A DNA stretch of 64,000 bases from Microbispora sp. ZYX-F-249 (GTDB lineage: Bacteria > Actinomycetota > Actinomycetes > Streptosporangiales > Streptosporangiaceae): positions 124,001 to 188,000 of the forward strand of contig NZ_JBDJAW010000005.1 in the NCBI RefSeq assembly GCF_039649665.1. Direction: 5' to 3'. The position numbers and the translations under genes were made by a program. This document shows positions 8,373 to 17,514 of this stretch, in pieces. Position 1 is the first letter of the stretch; each line of letters begins with the position of its first letter. The notes beneath the pieces were generated by a model, which was not told the origin of the DNA, did not search any database, and saw only the letters and a program-made list of their open reading frames with translations.

Positions 8373-9806
8373 TCAGGGCCGGCAGACGGCAGTGGGCGGG
8401 GGGAGCCGGAGATTTTCGATGTAGCGGACGAGGTGCCCGACGACGCATGCGCCACCCGCTGTCCCGTTCAGGTAGGAGACGTGACCGGGACCGTCGTAGT
8501 GGATGGTCACCGAGCCCGGGACATGCCGCAGCAGGCGGCGGGTGGTCTCGTAGTCGCCGGGATCGCTACCACTGCCGAGGAACGGCGGCAGCCGTCCGCC
8601 GGCCAGCGGCCGGGGCGGATTGACGACAGGGGTGGTCCAGCCCGTGCACGCGATGGTGGTGAAGGAGACGCTTCCGAAGTCGGCCGACGATCTCTCGGCG
8701 GCTCGGCGGCTCCTGCGCAGGTCCGCGTAGCCCGTCCTGCCCCAGAGACCGTCGGCACACTGCATCGCCAGGCTGACCGGTGCCGTCCAGATCTGCGACA
8801 TCCCGAAGCTCGTGTCGCCGAAACCGGAACCGTCCCCGTGACGCGCCCTGTCGATCGCCTCCGCGAACGCCTTCCAGGAGGTGCGGTCGGAAGCGGCGTC
8901 GACGAGGAAGACCGGAGCGCTGATCTTGAGATGCCATGCGGTCAGCCTCCGGCCGCGGAAGGGTCCCGACCTCACCGGCAGGGGAGCGGTGCCGGCCTGC
9001 TTCAGCAGCGCCCGCCAGAGCGATCGGACCGGCCTGCCGTGCAGCCGGCAGGCGGCGGTGGCGGCGCACCAGGAGGCGAAGCGGGTGAACGCCTTCTCCG
9101 TGCCGGTCAGCCACATCGCGCCGGAATCACTCCACGCGTCGACGTGATCGGGCACTCCGTCGAAGTAGGCCGCGCGGACATGCTGTGGGAACAGCCGGGC
9201 GTAGGCGGTCATCGGCACTCCGCCGTTCGATCTGGCCACGAACGTCAGCCGCTCCTGTCCGAGAGCCCGGCGAACCGCGTCCATGTCCCTGGCGATCGAG
9301 ATCGAGTCCAGGTGCGCGAGCAGGCCGCTGCGGTCGGCCCGGCGGCAGTCGCCGACGCTTCTGTCCAGAACCGCGGCCTGCCTCGCATAGGCGCCGCGGG
9401 TGCGGGGGTCGGTGAGCGACGGCCCTGGCCGGGTACAGGCGCGCGGCAGGATGGCCTGCGCGACGTTGGTCCGCGGGTTGTAGCTGACCACGTCGAACCG
9501 CCGGCGCATCGCCCGATGAGCCGCCGAAAGCCTGCTCAGTGCGTCGACGCCCGACTCCCCGGGCCCACCCGGGACATCGAGGACGGCCCCGATGCGGTGG
9601 GCCGGATCGGAGGCCGGGAGTTTGGCCAGCGTGAGCGTGATCGTCCCGCCGTGCGGACGTGCCCAGTCGACCGGCACTCGCAGGGTCGCGCAATACACGG
9701 TGCGGGCTTGGGAGCAGGGACGCCACGAAAGGGACGGGCGCACCCCCGGCGAACAGGCGCAGGACGCCGCCACGACCAGGGAACACCCCACGGCCACCGG
9801 TCGCAT
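8373..9806 (-). CDS. Secreted alpha/beta hydrolase, tripeptidyl-aminopeptidase (Slp) type
   Basis: A 477-residue exported hydrolase resembling Streptomyces SlpD/SlpE/TAP enzymes, which remove short N-terminal peptides outside the cell. It has an N-terminal membrane-export segment ending near VAASCAC, a possible weak lipobox, then the oxyanion strand LDVPGGPGESG and the C-terminal TAP-like part with His in GPGHVSYLNG and a conserved late Cys pair. Two landmarks are altered: the nucleophile elbow reads ARSNGG rather than GxSYGG, and the usual DPRGxGxS stretch reads NPRTNVAQ. A catalytic Ser is still present. The start ATG at 9806 has GAGGAGG upstream. It sits between the two-component genes and the lasso precursors; a role in trimming or inactivating peptide is conjecture. 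Confidence 0.85.
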   Translation of the reverse strand: MRPVAVGCSLVVAASCACSPGVRPSLSWRPCSQARTVYCATLRVPVDWARPHGGTITLTLAKLPASDPAHRIGAVLDVPGGPGESGVDALSRLSAAHRAMRRRFDVVSYNPRTNVAQAILPRACTRPGPSLTDPRTRGAYARQAAVLDRSVGDCRRADRSGLLAHLDSISIARDMDAVRRALGQERLTFVARSNGGVPMTAYARLFPQHVRAAYFDGVPDHVDAWSDSGAMWLTGTEKAFTRFASWCAATAACRLHGRPVRSLWRALLKQAGTAPLPVRSGPFRGRRLTAWHLKISAPVFLVDAASDRTSWKAFAEAIDRARHGDGSGFGDTSFGMSQIWTAPVSLAMQCADGLWGRTGYADLRRSRRAAERSSADFGSVSFTTIACTGWTTPVVNPPRPLAGGRLPPFLGSGSDPGDYETTRRLLRHVPGSVTIHYDGPGHVSYLNGTAGGACVVGHLVRYIENLRLPPPTAVCRP

Positions 9807-9898
9807 GCGCCCTCCTCGAAGTCGTCACGACGTGCGGACTTCTTCAGGATCACGGCCGAAGGCCCGGATGTCCTCACTCCGGAAGAGGAATCGTCTCT

Positions 9899-9942
9899 GG
9901 GAGCACGCTCCTAGGGACCGCTCTGGGTGGGAGCGTGCTCCC
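9899..9942 (-). terminator. 13-bp hairpin overlapping the end of the response-regulator gene
   Basis: GGGAGCACGCTCC at 9899-9911 pairs perfectly with GGAGCGTGCTCCC at 9930-9942 across an 18-base loop. The right arm codes for the last residues of the response regulator and the stop lies at its left arm, so the structure forms just as transcription leaves the gene. It may terminate or attenuate transcription into the hydrolase and lasso genes. There is no T run, so factor-independent termination is uncertain. Confidence 0.55.
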
Positions 9943-10603
9943 CCGGCTTCACCAGTCCCGCCTCGTAGGCGACGATCACGGCCTGAGCCCGATCACGCGC
10001 TCCGATCTTGGCGAACAGGCTGGTCACGTGGTTTTTCAAGGTCGAATCCGCTACCCGCAAGGCGGCCGATATCTCCGCGTTGGAGTAGCCGCGGGCGATC
10101 AGCGTCAGCACCTCGCGCTCGCGTTCCGTAACCCCCTCCAGACGTGGCCGCCGCCACACGCGCGGCACCCGGACGAACGTCTCGATGAGCCGGGTCAGCA
10201 GCCTCGGCGCCACGACCGCGTCCCCGCGGTGCGCCACTCGTATCCCCTGCACCAGTTCCTCGGGCGAGATGTCCTTCGGCATGAAGCCGCAGGCCCCGGC
10301 CCGTAGCGCGTCCATCACATACTCATCCAAATCGAACGTGCTGATCGCCAGAACCCGTACGCCGGGGAGTTCGGCCGTGATCCGCTTCGTCGCGGTGATC
10401 CCGTCGGTGCCGTTCGGCATGTGGACGTCCATGAGGACCACGTCCGGGGAGGACTCGCAGCTCAACCGATACGCGTCGGCACCGTCGTGCGCCTCGCCAA
10501 CGACCGTGATGTCCTCCTGGGCGTCGAGGATCATACGGAACCCCATCCGGACCAGGGCCTGGTCATCGACGACGAGCACCTTTATCGACGGGAATGCGCG
10601 CAT
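9911..10603 (-). CDS. NarL/LuxR-family response regulator
   Basis: A 230-residue regulator with a receiver domain (VLVVDDQ acidic pocket, phospho-acceptor Asp in VVLMDVHMP near residue 54, Thr in ISTFD, Lys in MPKDI) and a C-terminal LuxR helix-turn-helix (LTEREREVL-like VTEREREVLTLIARGYSNAEIS). The ATG at 10603 is chosen over an upstream ATG because the receiver domain normally begins about seven residues before VLVVDD. Its start lies 41 bases inside the kinase gene, showing a coupled two-component pair. It probably controls the lasso genes downstream. Confidence 0.94.
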   Translation of the reverse strand: MRAFPSIKVLVVDDQALVRMGFRMILDAQEDITVVGEAHDGADAYRLSCESSPDVVLMDVHMPNGTDGITATKRITAELPGVRVLAISTFDLDEYVMDALRAGACGFMPKDISPEELVQGIRVAHRGDAVVAPRLLTRLIETFVRVPRVWRRPRLEGVTEREREVLTLIARGYSNAEISAALRVADSTLKNHVTSLFAKIGARDRAQAVIVAYEAGLVKPGEHAPTQSGP

Positions 10604-11801
10604 GAATGTGGAACCCTCCCTCCGCTGTAGGCCCGGCATGCAACTCCCCGCCACACAGGGCGACCCGCTCGGCCATCCCGATCAATCCCAGGCCCCCGGT
10701 CATGGCCGCGTTCCTCGTGCCGGGCTTTCTCACCGCCGGACCGCTGTCGGACACCCTCACCTCGATCGAATCAGGGCGATATCTCACAACGACGGAGGCA
10801 TCGGCGCCCCCGGCATGTTTGCGGGTGTTGGTGAGTGCCTCCTGGACAATCCGATACACGGCGTGTTCCGTCGAAGCGGGGAGGGTGAAGCGCCTGCCCA
10901 TCACATCCAGCCCGATTTTCTGCCCCGTCTCCCTCAGGCGGCGTACCAGGTTGGGCAGGGCGTCGACACCGGCCGCGTGATCCTCCGTATGGGGCCGCCG
11001 GGCATCCTCCGCGCGGAGCACGTGCAGCAGGTGCCGCAGTTCCTCGACAGCGTCCCGCCCGCTCGTCTCGGCCCTCGTGAGCGCGTCCTCCGCAGCCGCG
11101 CAATCGTTCCTTAGAGTGACGCGTGCCCCGCCGATCAGCACACTCATCGTGGTGACGTGATGCACCACCACGTCGTGGAGCTCCCGCGCGATGCGCGCCC
11201 GTTCTGCCCGCACGGCCGCCGTCGCCAGCGCCTCCTTGCTCCGCTCCTTCAGCTCATGGCGCAGCCGTATCACCTGGCCCACCGCGACCAGCAGCAGGAT
11301 CGGGATCAGCAGCAGACCCGCGAAGACGACAGCGGTGGAGAACCGCCCGCCGGCGTCGCGGCTCAGGATCGCCATGTCCATGCTGTGCAGGGCGACGAGC
11401 ACGCCGGAGTAGGACAGACCGGCGACGGCGGCCGCGGGCCAGGCGAGACGGGCCCGCAGGTGCCGTCCGGTGGAATACAGCGCCACCGCGAACGCACCGG
11501 GAAGCACGGGGTGCGGCGAGTAGCAGGTGATCGACAGGACACAGACGAGGTTGACGGCCAGCACCGCGAAGGTGCGTTCCCGTCGCCACAGCAGAGCGAT
11601 CGAGGCCACCGCGCTGGCGAACAACTGAACGGCGAGGCCCGCCGGGCCCGCGTGTGCGCCCACTCCGGGTTGCGAGAGCAGCCATGCGAGCAGGACCAGC
11701 GCGACGTCGGCGACCCGCGGTGGGCCCAGCCGGCCGGTCGGCCTTCTCCGCGCGCCGGACCGCCGCGATGCCGGCGCCTCCGGAGGCGCTAGGAAGGGCA
11801 C
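10563..11801 (-). CDS. NarL-type sensor histidine kinase (HisKA_3)
   Basis: A 412-residue kinase with five or six predicted membrane helices in residues 25-185, a dimerisation helix carrying the phospho-accepting His in RIARELHDVVVHH (about residue 212), and a HATPase domain with N-box EALTNTRKHA and G-box GGLGLIGM. Enzymes of this family phosphorylate the LuxR-type regulator encoded immediately downstream. The GTG start at 11801 has a GGAG at 5 bases and lies 13 bases inside the end of the SARP gene, so SARP, kinase and regulator form one transcript. The ligand is unknown. Confidence 0.93.
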   Translation of the reverse strand: MPFLAPPEAPASRRSGARRRPTGRLGPPRVADVALVLLAWLLSQPGVGAHAGPAGLAVQLFASAVASIALLWRRERTFAVLAVNLVCVLSITCYSPHPVLPGAFAVALYSTGRHLRARLAWPAAAVAGLSYSGVLVALHSMDMAILSRDAGGRFSTAVVFAGLLLIPILLLVAVGQVIRLRHELKERSKEALATAAVRAERARIARELHDVVVHHVTTMSVLIGGARVTLRNDCAAAEDALTRAETSGRDAVEELRHLLHVLRAEDARRPHTEDHAAGVDALPNLVRRLRETGQKIGLDVMGRRFTLPASTEHAVYRIVQEALTNTRKHAGGADASVVVRYRPDSIEVRVSDSGPAVRKPGTRNAAMTGGLGLIGMAERVALCGGELHAGPTAEGGFHIHARIPVDKGARRR

Positions 11802-13570
11802 GGCGCTCCGTCTGGGCGGGCGTGCCGCAGCCGAGGAAGGCTCGCGACGAGCTCGGCGGCGGGGCTTTCGGCCAGCGCCTTCTCCCGGGCATGCGCGAGG
11901 ATCATCGCAGTGCAGTGGTACCTGAGGCCACCCCCCTCACCAGCCCTCACGTGGAGGAGCTTCGCCTCGGCGAGGGCTTCGAGGCGTCGTTCCGTCTCCG
12001 TCAGCGCAAGGCCCGCGATTCGGGACACCTCCCGAGCGGAGATCTCGGTGCTTCCGTGGTGACCGATGACGCGCAGGAGGACTCGCAGGTCGGGGGACAG
12101 AGTGCGGTAGCCACGATCCAGCGCGACACGGAGGTGGAGGTCGTCGTGCCGGAGCTCGTCCAGCAGCGCGTCGTGATCCCGCAGGCGGGCAGCCAGGCGC
12201 CCGATGCTCCAGTGAGGTTTGGCGGCCAGTTTGGCGGCGACGATGTCCAGCGCCAAGGGCAATCCCCCACACACCTCCAGCACATACCTCGTGGCGTCGG
12301 GCTCGGCCTCCAGGCGACGCGCGCCCACGCTCTCGGCAAGCAGGGTCCAGGCGTCACTGAAGGGCAGCTCGGCCAGGGTCACCTGGACGGCGTCGCGGAG
12401 CGGCATCAGCGAGCACGAGCTGGTCACGATCAACGCGCATTCACTGCTCGCGGGAAGTACGGGACGGATCTGCGCCGCACTGGTGACGTCCTCCAGCACG
12501 ATCATGACCCGTCTGCCGGCCAGCAGCGTCTGCATGCGCGCGCTACCTTCCTCCCCCCGGTTCGGCACATACCCACCGTCGAGGGCTCGCAGGATCGCCG
12601 GGAGCGCGTTGTCCGGCTTGGTGATGTACAAGTGTCCGTCCGGGAACATGCTCGCCACCTCGTGGGCGGCCTCGAGCGCGAGAGTGGTCTTCCCCGACCC
12701 GGCGGCTCCGACGACGGCCACCACACGGCTGCCGGTCTCCAGTGCTCCCCGGATTCTCGTCAACTCGCCATGCCTGCCGATGACCCTCCAAGGTCTGCGG
12801 GGAAGCTGCCGCGGCACGGACCCTTGCGGAATCGGGACGGGTTCCTGGCGGAGGATTCGTTCATAGAGTCGCTGGACATCGGCCGACGGGTCGATGCCCA
12901 GCTCCTCGGCGAGGTTCGTACGGAGTTCGGCGTACGCGGTCAGTGCCTCGCCCGGTCTCCCCGCGCGGTAGTAGGCCAGCATCAACCGCTCATGTGAGCT
13001 CTCCCGCAGAGGGTGATCGATGACCAGGCGCTGCAGCTCGGGAATGATCTCGCCGTGACCTCCGAGAGCGAGTTCGGCGTCGACGCGGGCCTCCAGGGCG
13101 GTCAGACGTCGCTCCTCCCACTCGATGGCCGCGGCCCGGAAGACGTCGCTGTCCAGGTCGCCCAGCGCCGGACCCCGCCAGACGCGCAGCGCACGCCACA
13201 GGAGCGTCGCCTTGTCGGCCGGCGGGACGGCTGCGCTCGCCTGTTCGGTGAGCTTCTTGAACTCCCACGCGTCGACGGCGTCCAGGCTTGTGTCGATCAT
13301 GTAGGAACCGTCGCGCTCGATGATGGAGACGCCGTGCTTGCGCAGTTCACCGACGCCACGCTGGACCTGGTTCCGAGCGCTTTTGGTCGGATGCCCGCCG
13401 TACAGGCCCTCGATGAGGGCAGTCATGCTCACCAGCCGGTTCGGAGACAGAAGCAAGCGCGCCATGACCGCGCGCGAACGTCTGGTGGCCAGCCTGACCT
13501 CTCCGCCGTTCCTCCAGAGTGCTACAGCCCCCAAAATTCCATAGGACATCGACGCGGACGTTTCCCCCAT
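11789..13570 (-). CDS. SARP-type activator with NB-ARC domain (AfsR-like)
   Basis: A roughly 593-residue regulator. It contains an OmpR-like winged helix (residues about 10-100, ILGAVALW and RRSRAVMARLLLSPNRLVS), a bacterial transcriptional activation domain with LEELGIDPSADVQRLYERIL, and an NB-ARC P-loop ATPase with GAAGSGKTT and LALDIV. It lacks the long TPR tail of full AfsR proteins. SARPs activate antibiotic and RiPP clusters by binding short direct repeats near -35. The ATG at 13570 has AAGGA upstream; the ATG at 13549 would start at the usual SARP N-terminus, and the frame is open to 13681. It leads the regulator operon, overlapping the kinase gene. Confidence 0.88.
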   Translation of the reverse strand: MGETSASMSYGILGAVALWRNGGEVRLATRRSRAVMARLLLSPNRLVSMTALIEGLYGGHPTKSARNQVQRGVGELRKHGVSIIERDGSYMIDTSLDAVDAWEFKKLTEQASAAVPPADKATLLWRALRVWRGPALGDLDSDVFRAAAIEWEERRLTALEARVDAELALGGHGEIIPELQRLVIDHPLRESSHERLMLAYYRAGRPGEALTAYAELRTNLAEELGIDPSADVQRLYERILRQEPVPIPQGSVPRQLPRRPWRVIGRHGELTRIRGALETGSRVVAVVGAAGSGKTTLALEAAHEVASMFPDGHLYITKPDNALPAILRALDGGYVPNRGEEGSARMQTLLAGRRVMIVLEDVTSAAQIRPVLPASSECALIVTSSCSLMPLRDAVQVTLAELPFSDAWTLLAESVGARRLEAEPDATRYVLEVCGGLPLALDIVAAKLAAKPHWSIGRLAARLRDHDALLDELRHDDLHLRVALDRGYRTLSPDLRVLLRVIGHHGSTEISAREVSRIAGLALTETERRLEALAEAKLLHVRAGEGGGLRYHCTAMILAHAREKALAESPAAELVASLPRLRHARPDGAPCPS

Positions 13571-13893
13571 AACGAATTCATCCTTCGCATTAATGGTCCC
13601 ACCGTGGACCGGCAAAAAGCCGGTCGTTCCATCAGCGCGCAGTATCGCCCCCGGGGAGAAGCAGGAAAGTCGCGTTTCCATTCACCAGCGCGTGCCGCCC
13701 CGCGAACAAAATCGCCACTTCAGCTGACAGATCTCCCGATTGCCATGGTTTCCACGAAAATCACATCTGTCAACCCAATGCCTGCTCCTGAGTGTGAGCC
13801 GTGGCGCCGATAACCGCTTCAAAGGACGCATCGAGGCACTGTGTGCAACTGCTGAATCTCCGCAATCGCACACGGCGCGTCTCAGCCTTCTGC
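13571..13893. other. Intergenic region upstream of the SARP gene
   Basis: This 323-base stretch between the StrR-like gene and the SARP gene is lower in GC than its neighbours. On the minus strand a perfect TTGACA lies at 13768-13773, but the hexamer 17 bases further on is AACCAT, a poor -10 element. A promoter for the SARP gene is expected here. No coding sequence, repeat or terminator stands out. Confidence 0.4.
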
Positions 13894-14961
13894 TCACACC
13901 CTGCATCGCTCGCTTCTGCGTTCGAGGCGTTCGGCGAACTCCGTCCAGGCCGCGGCGCTCTCCTTGGCCACCTCGCAGACCAGGCCGACACAGTGCTCGG
14001 GAATCGCCTCCATCAACTCGTCCCGGCTCGGCGCGAGGGAAGCGCCCACGCTGAGAATGCGAAGGAGTTGCCGGCCCCGCTCCCCTGACCGGAGAGACGG
14101 ATCCCCGATCAGAGTGCTCAGCGGCGAAGGCCGATCCCGGTCGTGTCTCGCTCGAGCCAGAGCCTGCCGCCCTGGCGTATCCGGATGCGTGGCAGCCGGC
14201 GAGTCCGGCCATTCCCGGTCCCCCGCTCCGGGCACCGCTCCGGACGACCGCAACGAACTCGGCAGAGGATCTTCCCCTCTCCGCAGACGGTCGCGAACGT
14301 CCCGCACCGTGCTGGGTGATATCCCTGCCTTCTGCGCAATCTCCCGGAGGGATGTCTGCGGCTCTCGCGCGAGCAGTGCGGCCGCGCGGATTCGGCCGGC
14401 GGAGCTGTCCAGCGGACGAACCCGGCCGTCACGCCCAAGCCGTTCCGACGGCTGATCGTCCCCCGGAAGTGCGTCACGGCGGACGTTTCTCACCGTCCTG
14501 GCCGAGAGTCCGGCGATCTCGGCGATGGCCCTGTCGGACAAATGAGGATGCGAGCGCAGGATTCGGGCAACCGCTGCGGCCCGGTCGCGGGCGGAGAGCG
14601 GAAGCCCGTGAGCGACGTTCGCTTTCACCGCGAGGAGAAAGGCGTCACGTTCGTCGCCGTCGAAGTACTGGACCTGGATGGTCTCCTGCCCACGCAGCAC
14701 CGCTGCCCGCAACCGGTGCATGCCGTCCACGACCCGCATGGTGGGCCGATGCACGATCACCGGGGGCAGTGCGGTGTCCGATTCAGAGAGCAGACGGACG
14801 TGGTCGAGATCTTCGCCGTCGCTCCGCGGCGAGTCCGCCGGTAGCAGTGTCAAAACGGGGACGGTCTCGACTGCCGACAGCTTGGATATCAGGTCCTCCC
14901 TCGGCTCCTTCTCCTCCATCTTGGACGCTTCCGATGCCTTGGCCGGCATCCGGGCAGCCAA
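13894..14961 (-). CDS. StrR/ParB-like transcriptional regulator
   Basis: A regulator of about 355 residues with an N-terminal ParB-like domain (SPRSDGEDLDHVRLL, LPPVIVHRPTMRVVDGMHRLRAA), then helix-turn-helix segments (LSDRAIAEIAGLSARTVRNVRR and TSLREIAQKAGISPSTVRDVR). This arrangement matches StrR, NovG and relatives, which activate antibiotic clusters, rather than chromosomal ParB, and there is no parA beside it. Start choice is open: the TTG at 14961 has AGGAGGGGGAG just upstream, whereas ATG at 14949 lacks a site at good spacing, and ATG at 14979 overlaps the ribosome site itself. It probably feeds the SARP and lasso genes. Confidence 0.82.
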   Translation of the reverse strand: MAARMPAKASEASKMEEKEPREDLISKLSAVETVPVLTLLPADSPRSDGEDLDHVRLLSESDTALPPVIVHRPTMRVVDGMHRLRAAVLRGQETIQVQYFDGDERDAFLLAVKANVAHGLPLSARDRAAAVARILRSHPHLSDRAIAEIAGLSARTVRNVRRDALPGDDQPSERLGRDGRVRPLDSSAGRIRAAALLAREPQTSLREIAQKAGISPSTVRDVRDRLRRGEDPLPSSLRSSGAVPGAGDREWPDSPAATHPDTPGRQALARARHDRDRPSPLSTLIGDPSLRSGERGRQLLRILSVGASLAPSRDELMEAIPEHCVGLVCEVAKESAAAWTEFAERLERRSERCRV

Positions 14962-15459
14962 AATTCTCCCCCTCCTCATGCTTGAAGCGCCGGCGGCCAC
15001 CCCGTCGTGAATTCCCCCGAGCACGTCACGAGCAGCCGGTTTCGCGAATGGCGCACGACTCCCGGCAACCGTTCGCACGATTGCGGCGGTGCCTCCGAAC
15101 GTCCAAACGGACGCGCCCGCGCCATGAACGAGCGGTCGCCGTGTCAGACCGCAGGCCAGTCGCTCCTGCGGCCGAACCTCGTGGATCATCGCACACCGGA
15201 ATACGGTCCCCCTTAGAACTGATACAGGCGATGCCTTTTGCAGGATGCCGCTGCCGGCGTCGCGGTAATCAAAGCCAAGGCTCCAGAAGAGGCGTTAACC
15301 GGTGACAGACGGGAGGTGCGACGTGGTCGTTGCTGGTTTACACTCTACGACGACATTGGACAACGCAAGCAGGATATTGTCAACCTTCGTCCCCGTTCTT
15401 GATAACTTATATAAATTCTCTACACGACGACCGACGGCGAAACAGGGAGGATAGAGAGG
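14962..15459. other. Divergent intergenic region with a promoter for the XRE gene
   Basis: This 498-base region separates the StrR-like gene (minus) from the XRE gene (plus). The right part is distinctly AT-rich. A plus-strand TTGTCA at 15377-15382 is followed after 17 bases by TGATAA at 15400-15405, placing a start point about 48 bases ahead of the GTG of the XRE gene. Nothing coding is apparent. Confidence 0.5.
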
Positions 15460-15888
15460 GTGGCCACTCTGGCCGAGCGACTGACCGAGGCGTTGCGGCA
15501 GAAGAAGCTGTCAAACCGGGAAGCGGCCCGAGCACTCCGCAGAGCGGGCACGCCGATTTCACACGTCTATATCGGTCTGCTGTGCAACGGCAACAGGGTC
15601 AATCCCACTCTGGAGCAGATGGAGGCACTCGCCGGGCTCTTGGGCACGACGGTGGGGTGGCTGGCGGGCGAGGACGTCCCTCGCGAACCGGCGCCGCGAT
15701 CGGAGCGCGCACCCACGCGCGCGGAGGAGCAGCGGCCGCGCAAGGTCCTGGACGATCTCGACGCGCTCGGCGTGTTGAACGTCGCCGAGCGGATGACCGG
15801 GCTGTCCCCGCTGTCCATCGACGCCATCGCGACCATGGTCGAGGCCATGCGCGCGGCCGAGCAACTTGACGACCGCCACGACGCTTAG
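15460..15888 (+). CDS. XRE-family DNA-binding regulator
   Basis: A 142-residue protein with an N-terminal helix-turn-helix (residues about 5-68: AERLTEALRQKK, NREAARALRR, SHVYIGLLCNGNRVNPTLEQMEALAGLLG) and an Arg/Pro-rich linker to a short helical tail. The GTG at 15460 is preceded by GGGAGG at 9 bases. The stop TAG directly abuts the GTG of the ImmA/IrrE-like gene, which shows a two-gene unit: in ImmR/ImmA-type pairs the metallopeptidase cleaves or antagonises the repressor. Confidence 0.88.
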   Translation: MATLAERLTEALRQKKLSNREAARALRRAGTPISHVYIGLLCNGNRVNPTLEQMEALAGLLGTTVGWLAGEDVPREPAPRSERAPTRAEEQRPRKVLDDLDALGVLNVAERMTGLSPLSIDAIATMVEAMRAAEQLDDRHDA

Positions 15889-16431
15889 GTGCCGGCGAGA
15901 CGAGAGCGCAAGCACCTTCCGCTCGAGAGGTCCGAGCCATTGCCATCCCCTGAGCTACGGGCCGCCCTGGAATCGGCCCGGATTCCCGTCCCGTTCAGAC
16001 TCGAGACGTACCTGGAGGAAGTCGAGCGCATCCGCGACAGGCGCTTGCACACGCACGACCTGCCCATCGAAGCGACCAGCGTCGTCTCCGGCCTGTGGAT
16101 CGCCACCCGCAAGGCCGACCATATCTTCGTCGCTCCCGGCGCAGTGGGTGTGCTGCGGATCAACATAGTGCTACACGAAGTGAGCCATATGCTCCTGAAC
16201 CACGGCAAGGTCGGGGACGTGGAGGAAGTCCTGTCCCGTCTCATGAGGCCGGCTGTCGGAGCGATAGGAGCGGTCGCCGCCCGTACCCGGTACGAAGCGC
16301 GTGAGGAACGCGAGGCCGAGGCACTCGCGACACTTATCTTGATGAGGGCGAACGAGTGGCCTTCCGAGGGCGATCATGGGCTGCGCATCATCGAACAGAC
16401 CTTTGGATACGGCGGACGATACCCCGTATGA
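15889..16431 (+). CDS. ImmA/IrrE-like metallopeptidase
   Basis: A 180-residue protein with the zinc-peptidase motif HEVSH (about residue 100) in INIVLHEVSHMLLNHG and a downstream acidic helix EEREAEALATLI that can supply the third ligand. Proteins of this family work with XRE repressors as de-repression switches and sometimes as toxin-like units. The GTG start follows the stop of the regulator without spacing, and its TGA overlaps the ATG of the next gene. Confidence 0.88.
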   Translation: MPARRERKHLPLERSEPLPSPELRAALESARIPVPFRLETYLEEVERIRDRRLHTHDLPIEATSVVSGLWIATRKADHIFVAPGAVGVLRINIVLHEVSHMLLNHGKVGDVEEVLSRLMRPAVGAIGAVAARTRYEAREEREAEALATLILMRANEWPSEGDHGLRIIEQTFGYGGRYPV

Positions 16432-17514
16432 GCATCGTCGACTGGGCGGCCCTCGTCCTACTGTGGAGCGTCACACTGCTTCGCCTGTCCTCTGCACGGC
16501 GTTCCCACCGGCATCGGCCGCTCTGGGGGGCGTTCTTCTGGCTGGCGATCTCCCGGGTGTTCTCCGCCGAACCGGTCGTGGCATGGCTGGACGCGACCAC
16601 CCGGATGGAGTGGGCGACACTGTGCCGGCATCTGAGCGGCCTCACCGCGGCCACGTGCCTCCTGGCCTATGTCGAGGTGATCGGCCGGGGTAGCCGCATA
16701 TCCCGGACGTACTGGGCCTGGCCGCCGGCCGTGATCGTCATGACCGCCCTCACCGTGATGTTCGCGGTCCGGGGCGGCCGGATCTACTGGGTCGACGGCG
16801 CCTACGCGCCGGGTCTCACCTCGACGGCCGGCCGTGTCTATCTCACCGTCTTCGACCTCTGGCTGATGTACTGCCTCGGTGTGGCCGCGTGGATGTCCGC
16901 CGGTTACGTCCGCCTGGCTGCGCCGTTGCTGCGCCTGGGTTTGGTGCTGTCCACGATCGGCATGCTCGCGGGCGTCCTCAACCGCGGCCATGTCATGGTG
17001 GTCAACCTGATCAATTTGTTGTGGGCTCATGCGCGCGCCCAGGAGTGGGCGCTCTTCCATCGGGCTACGTTCCTGCTGTGCGTTGTGGGGATGACAGCAG
17101 GGACGTAGCCCGGCCTCGCGGGCGGCGTCGGTCCTTATCCGGCAGGCCCGTGCCTTGCACGAACTACGTCCGCTGTGGAAGGCATTGATCGGCCGGTATC
17201 CGGACATCGCGCTGGACATGGACGGTCCGCTTCGGTTCCGGCTCTACAGGCGTGTGCTTGAGATCCGTGACGGGATGCTGTCACTCACCTCCGTCATGCC
17301 GGCGCCGGCGAGCGAAGATCCACGGGAGGTGGCGGCATGGGTGACGTCAGCGTTGCGGGCGAGCCGTCCGGAACAGGGGCAGAGCGTGCCGTCCGGAAGC
17401 ATTCCGGGACCGGACTTCGCCGGTGACATCGAAAGGGAGACCCAGTGGCTTCGGCAGGTCGCAGCGGCGTGCAAGCAGGTCGCCAAGGAGAGAACCGTTT
17501 CGCCCGCGGACTGA
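16428..17514 (+). pseudogene. DUF6545 (MAB_1171c-type) membrane protein gene split by a frameshift
   Basis: The first part (16428-17108, 226 residues) has about seven predicted membrane helices and ends at TAG 17106-17108. The frame one base later resumes family-like sequence: PASRAASVLIRQARALHELRPLW leads into the cytoplasmic domain with RLYRRVLEIRDGMLSL, stopping at 17514. These two halves together make up one normal-length DUF6545 protein, a family regularly found behind XRE and ImmA-like genes. A TGA in the second frame at 17092-17094 confines the shift to about 17095-17108. A one-base insertion, a two-base deletion or a sequencing error would all explain it. The second frame also has an ATG-like internal start at 17155 (TTG), so a split pair is possible but less likely. 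Confidence 0.75.

Noticed and set aside
8050-8448. 132-codon frame giving the lasso precursor A2 an N-terminal extension
   Set aside because: The ATG at 8175 has a strong ribosome site identical to that of A1; the extension has no counterpart in A1.
13894-14961. Plasmid or chromosome partitioning protein ParB
   Set aside because: No parA, parS or replication genes nearby; domain order and sequence fit StrR/NovG-type cluster regulators better.
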